From the NCBI RefSeq assembly GCF_003480315.1, contig NZ_QUIV01000008.1, positions 79,745 through 143,744 of the forward strand: a stretch of DNA of 64,000 bases, given 5' to 3'. This stretch comes from Clostridium sp. AM33-3. Lineage in GTDB: Bacteria > Bacillota > Clostridia > Lachnospirales > Lachnospiraceae. Of this stretch, positions 37,626 through 47,047 are shown piece by piece; position 1 is the stretch's first letter; the number at the start of each line of letters is the position of its first letter. Both the position numbers and the translations under genes were made by a program. The notes beneath the pieces were generated by a model that saw nothing but the letters and a program-made list of their open reading frames with translations, made no database searches and had not been told where the DNA came from.

Positions 37626-38549
37626 ATGGACACCAGACAAATCGAATATATTCTGCAGATCGCAGAAGAAAACAACATCACCAAAGCAGCAGAAAAGCTG
37701 TTCATTACCCAGTCTGCCTTAAACCAGCAGCTGTTAAAGCTGGAACGGGAGCTTGGCACGCCTCTGTTTCAGCGCACCAAAAACAAGTGGTGCCTGACCG
37801 ATGCCGGGCGCATCTATGTGGAGGGCGCCAGAAAAATGATGCAGATCAAAAAAGATACTTATAATCAGCTCTACGATGTTTCCCTCCTGCGCAAGGGACT
37901 TTTAAACATTGGTCTCTGCCCCGGACGCGGGCTTGATATGTTCACCGCCATCTACCCGGAGCTTCACCGCTCCATGCCAAACCTCACCATACGGCCTCTG
38001 GAAATGCGGGTAGCCCCCCAGCAGGCTGCCATTGCCGCCGGAGATCTGGATGTCGGCTTTCAGGTCCTTTCCAGATCCGACTGGCAGAAAAACCAGTATG
38101 AGGTACTTGGGAGCGAAGAACTGATCGCCATCATCCCGGCCGTCCACCCGGTGGCGCAAAAAGCTGCCCCGCCGGGAGAACCCCTGGCCACACTGGATTT
38201 AAACGAGATCCGTTACGAGCCCTTTGTACTGATGGACCGCAATTCCACGCTGCGCAGCCTCTGTGACCAGATCTTTGCCCGCAGCGGTTTTCAGCCAAAC
38301 GTCCTGTTTGAAAGCAACAACACCGCCGGTATTGTATCCCTGGTAAAATCCACCATCTGCTGCGGCATTGTTCCCTGGTACTATACAAGGATCCCATCGG
38401 ATGAGCTGGCCTGTTTCCGTCTGCCGGGACATCCCTCCTGGGACATTACCGTCAGCTATCCCACCACCGGCTACTTAAGCACCGGCGCCCGGGAATTCAT
38501 CCGGCTCGCCAGTGAGTGGTGGAAAACGATCCAGCCGGATCAGATCTGA
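37626..38549 (+). CDS. LysR-family transcriptional regulator
   Basis: 307-residue LysR regulator. The DNA-binding domain starts MDTRQIEYILQIAEENNITK with recognition helix AAEKLFITQSALNQQLLKLE, nearly the same as in the LysR at 5975. ATG at 37626 is used because GGAGG is seven bases away; an ATG at 37620 directly abuts the site. It is divergent from the tetR operon and convergent with the tctA copy at 38644, separated by a strong terminator. Its target is probably one of the nearby TTT operons. Effector unknown. Confidence 0.92.
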   Translation: MDTRQIEYILQIAEENNITKAAEKLFITQSALNQQLLKLERELGTPLFQRTKNKWCLTDAGRIYVEGARKMMQIKKDTYNQLYDVSLLRKGLLNIGLCPGRGLDMFTAIYPELHRSMPNLTIRPLEMRVAPQQAAIAAGDLDVGFQVLSRSDWQKNQYEVLGSEELIAIIPAVHPVAQKAAPPGEPLATLDLNEIRYEPFVLMDRNSTLRSLCDQIFARSGFQPNVLFESNNTAGIVSLVKSTICCGIVPWYYTRIPSDELACFRLPGHPSWDITVSYPTTGYLSTGAREFIRLASEWWKTIQPDQI

Positions 38550-38570
38550 GCCTGATTCTCCTTTAACCAT

Positions 38571-38619
38571 AAAGGCCCCGCCAAAGCCGCCATCTCCGGC
38601 GTGCTTTCACGGGGCCTTT
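38571..38619. terminator. Terminator between convergent LysR and tctA genes
   Basis: AAAGGCCCCG (38571-38580) pairs with CGGGGCCTTT (38610-38619), with an inner GCCG/CGGC extension. Usable from both sides. Confidence 0.85.
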
Positions 38620-38643
38620 GCTTCTGTTTTTCTGAATCAGCGG

Positions 38644-40155
38644 TTACTGGTCGATGCTCTGTTTTTTGATCTTGTACGCTTTTAATTCCTTCATGACGGT
38701 CCATACCAGGACTCCGATGGCAACAAAGAAGAATGCATCAAAGATCGGTCTTGCAAAGAATGCGCCAAAGGACTTGTACTGCATGATACCTCGTCTTAAG
38801 TAGGTTTCCAGCATCTCACCAATCAGGAAACACAGAACAAACGGAGTAGTCGGCAGGCTGAATTTATGGTACACATAGCCTACGATACCAAAGATCAGGA
38901 TGGACTGTACATCAAAGATCCGGTTGTTGGTCGCATACGCGCCGACACAGCAAAGAACCAGGATCAGCGGAAGCAGGATGTGCTTCGGAACCTTTAATAC
39001 CTGAACGAAGCCCTTGATACAGGTCCACTCAACCACCAGCATGATCAGGGTACACAGCATGCAGGCTGCAAAGATTCCGTATACAACATCTGCATTTTTC
39101 ACGAAAAGCAGCGGACCTGCAGACAGGCCATGGATCAGAAAGCCGCCTAACATCATTGCGGTAACGCCGTCACCCGGGATACCAAGTACCAGAAGCGGGA
39201 TCATAGCGCCTCCAATGGTAGCGTTGTTGGCAGACTCAGTTGCTACAACACCGTCCGGACAGCCCTTACCAAACTCCTCCGGGTGCTTGGACATGTTCTT
39301 TGCGGTTACATAAGACAGCATACCGGAAGTAGAACCGCCGATACCCGGCAGGATACCGATACCGGTACCGATCAGCGCGGAACGGAAGAAGTTCGGCAGA
39401 TGATACACAAATTCCTGCCAGCTAAAGCCAAAGCCTTTTACCTTCTTGATCGGAATGGTTTCTACACGTCCGCCCTTCATGCTTTCCGCGGTAACCAGGA
39501 TATCCGCGATCGCAAAGATACCGATCAGAGTCGGAAGCGTGTCAAAGCCTGCCATCAGGTTGTGTGAACCGAAGGTGAATCGCGGTGTTCCGTCAATCGG
39601 AGCCATGCCGACCAGGGTAAACATCAGGCCAAACAGACCGGCCAGCAGACCGCGGATCATGTTACCGGAAGAAAGGATCGCAACCATCGTCAGTGCGAAG
39701 AAGCAGATACCAAAGTTCTCAGCCGGAGTAAATTTCAGGGCAACATCTGCCAGAAGCGGTGCACAGAAGGTTAAAATCAGGAAAGAGAAAATGGAACCCA
39801 GAGCCGAGAACACAATACCAAGTCCCAGAGCCTTCATGGCTTCACCGCGTTTTGCCATTGGATGACCGTCAAAACAGGTCGCAATGGAAGATGCAGTACC
39901 CGGCATATTTAACAGGATTGCAGAGATCAGTCCGCCAGAAATACCTCCGATATAAACCGCTACCAGTGTATTAAGTCCCATAGATGGTGTCATACTGAAG
40001 GTAAGCGGCAGCATCAGCGCTACTGCCATGGACGCGGACAGTCCCGGGATAGAACCAAATATAATACCAATCGCAACACCGGCAATCATCATAAGGATGG
40101 AGGCCGGATGTAAAATACCGACAAACGCACTTCCTAAAAGTCCCAATGCCTGCAT
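38644..40155 (-). CDS. tctA: TTT large membrane subunit TctA (orphan pair copy)
   Basis: 503-residue TctA. The signature GIIFGSIPGLSASMAVAL is at about residues 28-45, with GILPGIGGSTSGMLSYVTA as the internal repeat. It is very similar along its whole length to the TctA at 48226, differing at scattered positions only, so the two are recent paralogues. ATG at 40155 has AAGGAGG. It follows tctB by 17 bases, but no binding-protein gene is attached to this pair; it may borrow the TctC encoded at 47048. Substrate unknown. Confidence 0.94.
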   Translation of the reverse strand: MQALGLLGSAFVGILHPASILMMIAGVAIGIIFGSIPGLSASMAVALMLPLTFSMTPSMGLNTLVAVYIGGISGGLISAILLNMPGTASSIATCFDGHPMAKRGEAMKALGLGIVFSALGSIFSFLILTFCAPLLADVALKFTPAENFGICFFALTMVAILSSGNMIRGLLAGLFGLMFTLVGMAPIDGTPRFTFGSHNLMAGFDTLPTLIGIFAIADILVTAESMKGGRVETIPIKKVKGFGFSWQEFVYHLPNFFRSALIGTGIGILPGIGGSTSGMLSYVTAKNMSKHPEEFGKGCPDGVVATESANNATIGGAMIPLLVLGIPGDGVTAMMLGGFLIHGLSAGPLLFVKNADVVYGIFAACMLCTLIMLVVEWTCIKGFVQVLKVPKHILLPLILVLCCVGAYATNNRIFDVQSILIFGIVGYVYHKFSLPTTPFVLCFLIGEMLETYLRRGIMQYKSFGAFFARPIFDAFFFVAIGVLVWTVMKELKAYKIKKQSIDQ

Positions 40156-40172
40156 AATCTTTGTCCTCCTTA

Positions 40173-40670
40173 TTATAATCGAATCGTAAAAATACCTGCC
40201 GGCAGCACAATCTTGAAGCCATAGCGGAACAGGAAAAAGACTGCCAGGGTAAACACTACATTGATCACGGCCAGACGGATGATATGCTTTACGTCACGCT
40301 CGTCATCCGGTGACAGAATCACCATCTGGAACATCAGATACAGCAGAGTCGAAATGATAAATCCGATTGGCTGAAGGATAAACACATAAATCAGAACCAA
40401 AATGACACTGGAGATCACACGCTTGTAATCACAATCCGGGATTTCCGCATGCTCCAGCTCCTTCCCATGCATTTTGAAATTTTTGATACTTAAAAATGTC
40501 AGGATTGCTGCCAGGATAAAGGTAACTGAACCAATTACCGTAGGCATGAAATCCGGTCCGATCTCCATGACTTTGGATTTCGGAAGTGCCTGGGCCAGGA
40601 TGATCAGCAAAGCTCCCAGCACCATGAAAAATACGCCAACTACGATGTCTCCGTACTTTTTAAAAAACAT
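40173..40670 (-). CDS. tctB: TTT small membrane subunit TctB (orphan pair copy)
   Basis: 165-residue TctB with four hydrophobic segments (for example GVFFMVLGALLIILA; TVIGSVTFILAAILTFL). ATG at 40670 has GGAG ten bases ahead, while the ATG at 40679 abuts it. Closely similar to the TctB at 49747 (both begin MFFKKYGDIVVGVFFMVL), confirming that the tctB-tctA pair was duplicated as a unit. First gene of the pair; no clear promoter was picked out upstream. Confidence 0.9.
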   Translation of the reverse strand: MFFKKYGDIVVGVFFMVLGALLIILAQALPKSKVMEIGPDFMPTVIGSVTFILAAILTFLSIKNFKMHGKELEHAEIPDCDYKRVISSVILVLIYVFILQPIGFIISTLLYLMFQMVILSPDDERDVKHIIRLAVINVVFTLAVFFLFRYGFKIVLPAGIFTIRL

Positions 40671-41010
40671 ACCTCTCATCTCCTTCTTTTTATTGAACTG
40701 CGTTTATTCTCTTTCCCGACTTCTGTCCGGTACTCGTTTCGCACCTCTTACCCGGATTATAACAACGCATGATTCAAAATGGAAATTCGCCAAACTGCGA
40801 TTTTATAAAGTTTTTCTAATAGTTTAATTTGTGTTAAGAACCATGAATTTCCATATAATTTTCGTTATCAAAGCGTAAAAAATCCATATAGAAGCAAACA
40901 AAAGATGTATATTTTTCTAAATGCGTCAAAAAAAGGCTTATAAATTCAGAATTTTCTGATTTTATGAGCCTTTTGTTTTTCTTTTATCTTATCACTCTTT
41001 TTTATCTGGC
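40671..41010. other. Intergenic region, no gene seen
   Basis: 340 bases, mostly A/T-rich. It must carry the tctB promoter on the minus strand, but I see no clear consensus. It contains the terminator at 40931-40974. No reading frame with a ribosome site. Confidence 0.6.
40931..40974. terminator. Bidirectional terminator downstream of the GltD-like gene
   Basis: AAAAGGCTTATAAA (40931-40944) pairs with TTTATGAGCCTTTT (40961-40974), with T-rich tails on both strands. Confidence 0.85.
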
Positions 41011-42309
41011 CTATGCCTGTTCCGGTGCGTCTGCTGCAGGTGCTTTCGCCGCCGGTACCTCTGCTGCAGACGTTTCTGCCTCCGGTAGCTTCAGCTCTCC
41101 GCGCATGTATTTGTCCATAGCTTCTGCCACCTGCTTCGCATACGCAGTTGCCTGCACTACCGTCTTTGCACCTAATACCACATCACCGGCCGCGAAAATA
41201 CCCGGATGCGTCGTCTCTCCGAAGCTGTTGGTCACAAGAAGTCCGTTTGCGGAAGCCTTCAGGCCTTCTGTCGTATTGACCAGCTTACTCTTCGGTCCCT
41301 GGCTGATCGAGATGATCACACTGTCCGCCTGTACCTGAACCGGAGTCGGATCCATTCCGGTCTGATTTCCATCCTCATCAAACAGGATCTTTTTGAACAC
41401 CGGGCCATCATCGTTGATTTCCACCGGCTGCCAGCCAAATGCCAGCTCCGCGCCGTCCAGCTTTGCGTAGGCTGTCTCATGCTCGCTTGCCTGGCTGGTC
41501 AGTCCGCGGGCATACAGCGTTACATGGCGGCTTCCCTTGCGCAGAGCAGTTCTTGCCACATCCATGGCAGAATTGCCCATACCGATGATCGCCACATGAT
41601 CACCCAGATCATAGGAATCCGGATTTGCCAGATAATCAATCGCAAAGTGTACATTTCCCAGAGACTCACCTTTGATTCCCAGCGTTTTCGGTCTCCATAC
41701 ACCGGTTCCGATGAAAATACTCTGGTAACCGTCCCGGAACAGGTCCTTGATCTCCAGCGCGCCGCCGATGGTGGTGTTTGGGCGGATCTTAATACCGATC
41801 TCGCGCAGTTTGTTCTTATACCGCTCCAGAATAGACTTCGGCAGACGGAACGCCGGAATACCGTACTGCAGCACACCGCCGATCTTATCCCTGGAATCAA
41901 AGATCGTCACGCCATAGCCCTTCTTCGCCAGCAGAATGGCGATGGTAATACCTGCAGGGCCAGCACCGATCACAGCAACCTTCTTGCCATTCTTCGGCTG
42001 GCACGGAATCTGCATTTTATCAAAATAAGTATCGGAAACATAATTCTCAATGCTGCTGATATGCACCGGCTCCCCCTTGCGGCCCAGCACGCAATGCCCC
42101 TCACACTGGTTCTCATGGTTGCAGACCAGGGAACAGATCATGGACATGGGATTGTTCTCAAACAGCATCTCCCCCGCCTCATTTAAGTTTCCTTCTTTAA
42201 ATGCCTTGATCATCATAGGGATCGGGGTATGGATCGGACAACCCTGCATACACATCGGTTTCTTGCAATTCAGACAACGGTTTGCTTCATTAATTACATG
42301 TACTGCCAT
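41011..42309 (-). CDS. GltD-like NAD(P)-binding iron-sulfur flavoprotein
   Basis: 432-residue protein like the small subunit of glutamate synthase and related FAD enzymes that pass electrons from NAD(P)H. N-terminal cysteines for two [4Fe-4S] clusters: CLNCKKPMCMQGCP and CSLVCNHENQCEGHC. FAD site VIGAGPAGITIA (about residue 112), NAD(P) site IIGMGNSAMDVA (about 240), and C-terminal GIFAAGDVVLGAKTVVQA. No glutamate synthase large subunit is nearby, so it may serve another partner or reductase. An unusual Ala/Pro/Glu-rich tail (PAAKAPAADAPEQA) ends the protein. ATG at 42309 follows GGGAG. Confidence 0.88.
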   Translation of the reverse strand: MAVHVINEANRCLNCKKPMCMQGCPIHTPIPMMIKAFKEGNLNEAGEMLFENNPMSMICSLVCNHENQCEGHCVLGRKGEPVHISSIENYVSDTYFDKMQIPCQPKNGKKVAVIGAGPAGITIAILLAKKGYGVTIFDSRDKIGGVLQYGIPAFRLPKSILERYKNKLREIGIKIRPNTTIGGALEIKDLFRDGYQSIFIGTGVWRPKTLGIKGESLGNVHFAIDYLANPDSYDLGDHVAIIGMGNSAMDVARTALRKGSRHVTLYARGLTSQASEHETAYAKLDGAELAFGWQPVEINDDGPVFKKILFDEDGNQTGMDPTPVQVQADSVIISISQGPKSKLVNTTEGLKASANGLLVTNSFGETTHPGIFAAGDVVLGAKTVVQATAYAKQVAEAMDKYMRGELKLPEAETSAAEVPAAKAPAADAPEQA

Positions 42310-42493
42310 AGCTTACTCTCCCTTTTGTTCCGGCCGCCTCTCAGACAGGTCGGTTTTCTTGTTTTCATTTCACTTTTTCTCAACTACGGCTTTATTTTAC
42401 ACCTGTTGTATTCTGTATACAAGTTAAGTTAAAAAGCAAACAAGTATTTTTAAATTTCGTACAATGTGCAGATTCCCTATGCCGGGGATGCAC

Positions 42494-42532
42494 GAAAAAA
42501 TGGCTTAAATCCGTGGGATTCAAGCCATTTTA
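42494..42532. terminator. Terminator hairpin sharing a core with one at 63895
   Basis: A stem AAATGGCTT...AAGCCATTT with inner AATCC/GGATT, between the alpha/beta hydrolase gene and the GltD-like gene, with A/T flanks usable on both strands. Its central 25 bases (42502-42526) match, on the opposite strand, the hairpin at 63895-63919 with one difference. Confidence 0.75.
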
Positions 42533-42573
42533 TAAGGTTCTGATATAACGTGTGAGGTTGTTAATTAACGAAC

Positions 42574-43497
42574 TTACTTTAAATACTTATCAAAGAATGC
42601 AATCTGCAATTCCTTCGTGGCATCCTGGAAAAACTCTCTCGTTCCATGACCTGCGCCCGGAATCACATAGTAATCCACCTTATCTTCCATACCGGCAGCC
42701 ACAATCTTCTGATAAAGCGTCTCGCTGCTGATCTCTACCGGAACAAGTGGGTCATTATCGCCATGAAGGATCTGGATCGGGCACATATCCGGATTTACCA
42801 TATTGACCGGACTTGCTTTCGCACCGCGTTCCTTCATCGTTGCCGGATCTCCTCCCAGCAGACATCCTCCATGGGTTTCCTCAACACTGTGCCAGCGTGC
42901 AGACGGATTTGAAAACTGCTTTTCTTCATTTTCCATCAACGCCTTGATATCAACCGGTCCGAACATATCGCAGCATGCCTGAACCTTAGAGGAATAGCTG
43001 CTCCATTCCTCACTGTCAAAACCATCCTGATTCATGGCAGCAGCTGCTGACAGATGTGCACCTGCCGAACGGCCAAAGATACCGATCTTCTCCGGATTGA
43101 TCTCGAACTCCGCTGCATGAGCACGCAGAAAACGGATTGCCGTTTTCACATCGATCAGCTGATCCGGATAATGTCCCTGGGCACTGCTGCGGTAATAGAT
43201 CGAAGCAACCACATATCCGGCATTTGCAAATTCTGTCATCTCTCCCAGCATCATATTCTTGTCTGTGCCTTTCCAGCCGCCGCCAGGTATCCAGACCAGT
43301 GCCGGCTTCGGACTGTGATCCTCCTTCGGATCATCCTCCCCCATCGCAGCACGCATCTCACTGTTTCCGTTCTGGAGCAGAACCGAAAGCTTCAGTTCCA
43401 GCGGATCACCGTTTAGATCTTTTACCGTGGAATACACTACATTATCGACAAGAGTCAGTGTTTTTTTCTTTGTTCCCGGATTAAATATTGTTTTCAT
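42574..43497 (-). CDS. Alpha/beta-hydrolase esterase (BD-FAE/lipase-like)
   Basis: 307-residue cytoplasmic serine hydrolase. Oxyanion-hole region VWIPGGGWKGTDK, nucleophile elbow GRSAGAH (Ser about residue 145), acid in HGDNDPLVPV and catalytic His in IPGAGHGT. This is the carbohydrate-esterase/lipase-like fold that cleaves acyl or lactone esters. ATG at 43497 has AAGGAG. It lies 26 bases after the broken SLC13-type transporter gene in the same direction, so ester substrates or products of that transporter are plausible. Substrate unknown. Confidence 0.85.
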   Translation of the reverse strand: MKTIFNPGTKKKTLTLVDNVVYSTVKDLNGDPLELKLSVLLQNGNSEMRAAMGEDDPKEDHSPKPALVWIPGGGWKGTDKNMMLGEMTEFANAGYVVASIYYRSSAQGHYPDQLIDVKTAIRFLRAHAAEFEINPEKIGIFGRSAGAHLSAAAAMNQDGFDSEEWSSYSSKVQACCDMFGPVDIKALMENEEKQFSNPSARWHSVEETHGGCLLGGDPATMKERGAKASPVNMVNPDMCPIQILHGDNDPLVPVEISSETLYQKIVAAGMEDKVDYYVIPGAGHGTREFFQDATKELQIAFFDKYLK

Positions 43498-43523
43498 GAC
43501 TTTTATCTCCTTATTTCCCTCTC

Positions 43524-44807
43524 CTAACCGTAGATCGGGAAGAAAATATTAATTCCGATGATCAGTGCGATCAAGGTAAGAATCAGAAGCGGTAAGGTAA
43601 ACTTAAGCGTCTTCAGCGGATTTTGATTACCGATACCAAATGCCATCATCGTGCCGGAGCAGCCGGTCGGCATTACAAATGCCAGCCATGCAGATACGCA
43701 GCAGCAAAGCACGACTGCTTTCACATTCATGCCGCCTGCAAGCGCGGTAGAAGCTGCGATCGGGCTCATCAGCGCCATAGTACCCATGTTGGACATAAAG
43801 TTGGTCATCAGTGCACATGCAACACAGAAGACAATACTTACAAACAGTCCGCTCGGATGACCACCCAGGATATTTAAAACCGTCTGGCCGATCAGTTCGC
43901 CGACACCGGTCTTGGAAAGTGCGGTCGAAACTACACTCATTCCTGCCACCATCCATACCATATCACAGGTAAGGGTCTTCATCACTTCCGGAATCTCCAG
44001 AACCTTAAACACGATCAGAACCAGAAGGCCTGCTGCCGGAATCACGTTGGTAATATCACTTCCAAGCTGCTTGGTAAACATAAAGCCCAGCATGATTGCT
44101 GCAAATACACCAAAAATAAAATATTCATCTTTTCTGGAGATCGGCGCTGCATCCTTAACATCTTTCACCTGGGACTTATCAATCGTTCCGTTCGGAATCA
44201 GCTTATAGAAGATCAGGCAATAAATGACGCCCACGATCAGCGGAAGGATTCAAGCCTTGCAGAAATCAGCAATTCCCAGATAATCCTCCGGACCAACAAG
44301 TCCCTGATAGTAAGAAGTGATCGTGCCTGGCATCGTAGCACCCATGCCGATCGGGAATTTGGAAGTTGCCAGACAGTTTACCGTTGCAACTAAAAACAGC
44401 AGTCTGGACGGGGAATACTCACTGTCATCATCAAAGGTCTGGATAAACAGAAGCATAACAGAAATACATGCGACCTGTCCCATCAGCTGAGATAAAAGGA
44501 TTGTCATGCCACATAAACCAAGAATCAGCATAGCTCCGCTTTTTCCCTGAAGCTTGCCCATCACACCTCTGAGACGGTGGATCAGGCTTGTCTTGCCAAG
44601 GGCAGTCGCAACTACGATCATTGGTGCGATCATCAATGTGGTACTGCTGGAAAGGCCGGAAAAGGCCGTCTTTAAATCTAATACTCCGGTAAATACAAAC
44701 AGGACACAGCAGATCATTCCTGTGACACCATATGGAAGCACATGGGTCAGGAGCATTACTACCATAAATACCAGGATACATAATGCCATTATCATCTGTA
44801 CATTCAT
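43524..44807 (-). pseudogene. SLC13/DASS-type anion transporter with one in-frame TGA
   Basis: From ATG at 44807 the frame codes about 185 residues, hits a single TGA at 44250-44252 (context DFCKA-stop-ILPLIVGVIY) and continues in the same frame for 241 codons to a normal end. The joined 427-residue product has the length and topology of divalent anion:sodium symporters (citrate or dicarboxylate carriers): hydrophobic throughout, with motifs such as TSKFPIGMGATMPG and FVMPTGCSG in the two halves. The original codon could have been Gly, Arg or Trp. With a lone substitution this is a recent knock-out, a strain variant or a base error. Confidence 0.8.
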
Positions 44808-44997
44808 CTCAATTTCTCCCTCATTACATTTTTTGATAAAAAAGCCTGGACTTCCGGTACTGTTCATGATAATCGGCCTACCAGCACACACCTGAAGCTT
44901 TTCTATCTTTCTTGTTTATGGTGAAATTGTATCATTTTGCCATAGAATGTACAATCCATGTTTCGCTATATATACTATTACAAAAAACTATATATCA

Positions 44998-45026
44998 TTG
45001 ATATTCTTCAACAGATATATTATACT
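44998..45026 (+). promoter_or_regulatory. Promoter of the tandem LysR operon
   Basis: TTGATA (44998-45003), 17-base spacer, TATACT (45021-45026), about 36 bases ahead of the GTG start at 45063. Confidence 0.7.
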
Positions 45027-45062
45027 CATTCTATAGGATATCCATAAAAGGAGGATTCTCCG

Positions 45063-46046
45063 GTGCAGATCAAAAATATGTCTTACATCATAGCGCTAGC
45101 AGAAGCCGGCACCCTTTCCGCTGCCGGAAAACAACTTGGCATCTCTCAGCCAACTCTAAGTGTTTTTCTGTCCAATCTTGAACAGGAACTGGGCATCGAC
45201 CTTTTCCTTCGCGATAAAAAAAAGCTGATCCCGACTCCGGCAGGACGGATTTATCTGGAAGCAGCCAGACGCATTCTTGCCACACAGGAGCAGACGCTTC
45301 AGTCCATCCGTCAGCTCACGACTGCTCCGCCCATAGAGATTCGTATCGGTGTCACCCCACTGCGAGGTTCTGAGGTGGCCTCCAAGATCTTCGCCCGTTT
45401 CTCTGCAAGGTACCCGAATATCCGTCTGCGGCTTCAGGAGGGCTACATGCAGGAACTGCGCAATATGGTACAAAATGGAATGGCTTCCTGCTCTCTCGGC
45501 ACCTGCTTTGACACGGAATCGGCAGATTTTGACTATATCACCCTCTTTCGGGAAGAGGTCATTGTCGCTGTCCCGGCCTTCCATCCGCTGGCGCACCGCC
45601 CCAAAAACACCTCCATGGAATTCCCGCAGGTTTCACCAGAGGAGCTGTCCGACTCTCCCTTTATCCTTATGAGTCCGGGCAGTACCATCCGGACCATCTC
45701 GGACTATATATTCCATCAGGCCGGTTTTTCTCCTACCGTGGTATTTGAAAGCGGTAACAACCTTGTCATACGCAACATGGTCCGAAATGGCTCCGGCATT
45801 GGTTTTCAACCACGTTCTACCGCACTCATGGATGATCCGGATATCGCCTACCTCTCCCTTTCCCCGCGTTACTATCTAAATCTGTGCGTAGTGACAAAAA
45901 AAGGAACGGTATTATCAGAAAGTGAACGGTATTTTATCTACCTGATGATACAAAATGACTTTCATGTTCCCTACTATACTCCGGATTTTAACGAAGCCGC
46001 CCGAAATATCTGGGATGAATTTCACACAGAAGGAGGTTCCTTATGA
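45063..46046 (+). CDS. LysR-family regulator, first of a coupled pair
   Basis: 327-residue LysR regulator starting at GTG 45063 with AAAGGAGG eight bases away. DNA-binding part MQIKNMSYIIALAEAGTLSA with AAGKQLGISQPTLSVFLSNL; effector domain follows. It is divergent from the broken SLC13 transporter and hydrolase genes, the likely targets. Its stop overlaps the start of a second LysR gene (ATGA at 46043-46046), so two regulators are made from one message. Confidence 0.92.
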   Translation: MQIKNMSYIIALAEAGTLSAAGKQLGISQPTLSVFLSNLEQELGIDLFLRDKKKLIPTPAGRIYLEAARRILATQEQTLQSIRQLTTAPPIEIRIGVTPLRGSEVASKIFARFSARYPNIRLRLQEGYMQELRNMVQNGMASCSLGTCFDTESADFDYITLFREEVIVAVPAFHPLAHRPKNTSMEFPQVSPEELSDSPFILMSPGSTIRTISDYIFHQAGFSPTVVFESGNNLVIRNMVRNGSGIGFQPRSTALMDDPDIAYLSLSPRYYLNLCVVTKKGTVLSESERYFIYLMIQNDFHVPYYTPDFNEAARNIWDEFHTEGGSL

Positions 46047-46942
46047 CCTTTCAGACACTGGATTATATCATTGCGATTGCCGAAGAAAAATCCATCTCAA
46101 AGGCTGCAGACCGTCTGCTCCTCTCTCAGCCTGCGCTGAGCCGACAGTTGAAACGGGTCGAAGAAAGCCTCGACACAAAGCTCTTTGCACGTGAACAAAA
46201 CGAAATGCACCTGACTGATGCCGGAAAAATATATGTAAACGGTGCTCGCTCCATCCAGAACATTTATGAGCACGCACTGAATGATATCCGAAAGCTCTCC
46301 CAGTCCGGCAGACATCAGATCACCTTTATCTACAATAATATCCTGCTGCCGGATTTTTCCACAGAGATTCTGCCGGATTTCCGCAAGCTGCACCCGGATA
46401 TTGTACTCAGCACCATCAACGGAAACGCATCTGCTGCAAAGGATTATCTCTCCAACGGCATGGCCGATCTTGCTGTCGTTGCGACTGGGGAAGCCGGTCA
46501 CAGTATGCTGGAATTTCTTCCTCTGCGCGAAGAAGAGTTGATGCTTGCCATTCCGGAAAACCATTCGGTTATTCCTGATTTTGAACAACATGGTGCTGAT
46601 TTATCCATGCTTTCCGGAGAATCCTTTATCCTGAACCAGCACAACAGCTTCTTTCACAGCCTTGAACAAAACATTCTGGCCGGGCTTTCTTTTCTGCCAG
46701 ACATTCTGTGCGAGATCAGTGATATCAACGCATCCGGAAACATGGTTGCAAACGGAAAAGGCATTGCCTTTCTCCCGCGTTCTGCGGGTGGGCAGCTCCA
46801 TGGCTGCAGGCTCTTTTCTCTCAAGCCACAGGTCACCTTTCAAATTGCCATTGCTTATCCCAAAAGCAATGCTTTAACAAGGCCGGTACGTGATCTGATC
46901 CTGCTGCTTTTAAAGCAGGCCGAGAGCCGGCAAACAGCATAA
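46043..46942 (+). CDS. LysR-family regulator, second of a coupled pair
   Basis: 299-residue LysR regulator. The N-terminal winged helix reads MTFQTLDYIIAIAEEKSISK, with AADRLLLSQPALSRQLKRVE. Only moderately similar to its partner, so it is an old paralogue or an unrelated recruit. The GGAGG at 46032 and the 4-base overlap show translational coupling. The two proteins could form mixed dimers or control two neighbouring operons (SLC13/hydrolase on the left, gudD-tctBAC on the right). A perfect terminator follows. Confidence 0.92.
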   Translation: MTFQTLDYIIAIAEEKSISKAADRLLLSQPALSRQLKRVEESLDTKLFAREQNEMHLTDAGKIYVNGARSIQNIYEHALNDIRKLSQSGRHQITFIYNNILLPDFSTEILPDFRKLHPDIVLSTINGNASAAKDYLSNGMADLAVVATGEAGHSMLEFLPLREEELMLAIPENHSVIPDFEQHGADLSMLSGESFILNQHNSFFHSLEQNILAGLSFLPDILCEISDINASGNMVANGKGIAFLPRSAGGQLHGCRLFSLKPQVTFQIAIAYPKSNALTRPVRDLILLLLKQAESRQTA

Positions 46943-46960
46943 ACCTGCTTATCTGTATAA

Positions 46961-47008
46961 CGAAAAAGCGGGCCGTGTTTCCTTTCGGAAACACGGCCCG
47001 CTTTTTCG
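46961..47008. terminator. Strong bidirectional terminator
   Basis: A 22-pair perfect stem beginning CGAAAAAGCGGGCCGTG and ending CACGGCCCGCTTTTTCG with a TTTC loop, between convergent lysR and tctC. Confidence 0.95.
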
Positions 47009-47047
47009 TATTTATTGCTTTACACGAACAATTTTCAATCTCAGAAA

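Noticed and set aside
44250..44252. TGA in the SLC13-type gene read as selenocysteine
   Set aside because: The family has no selenoprotein members, the position is not catalytic, and I see no convincing SECIS-type hairpin directly after the codon.
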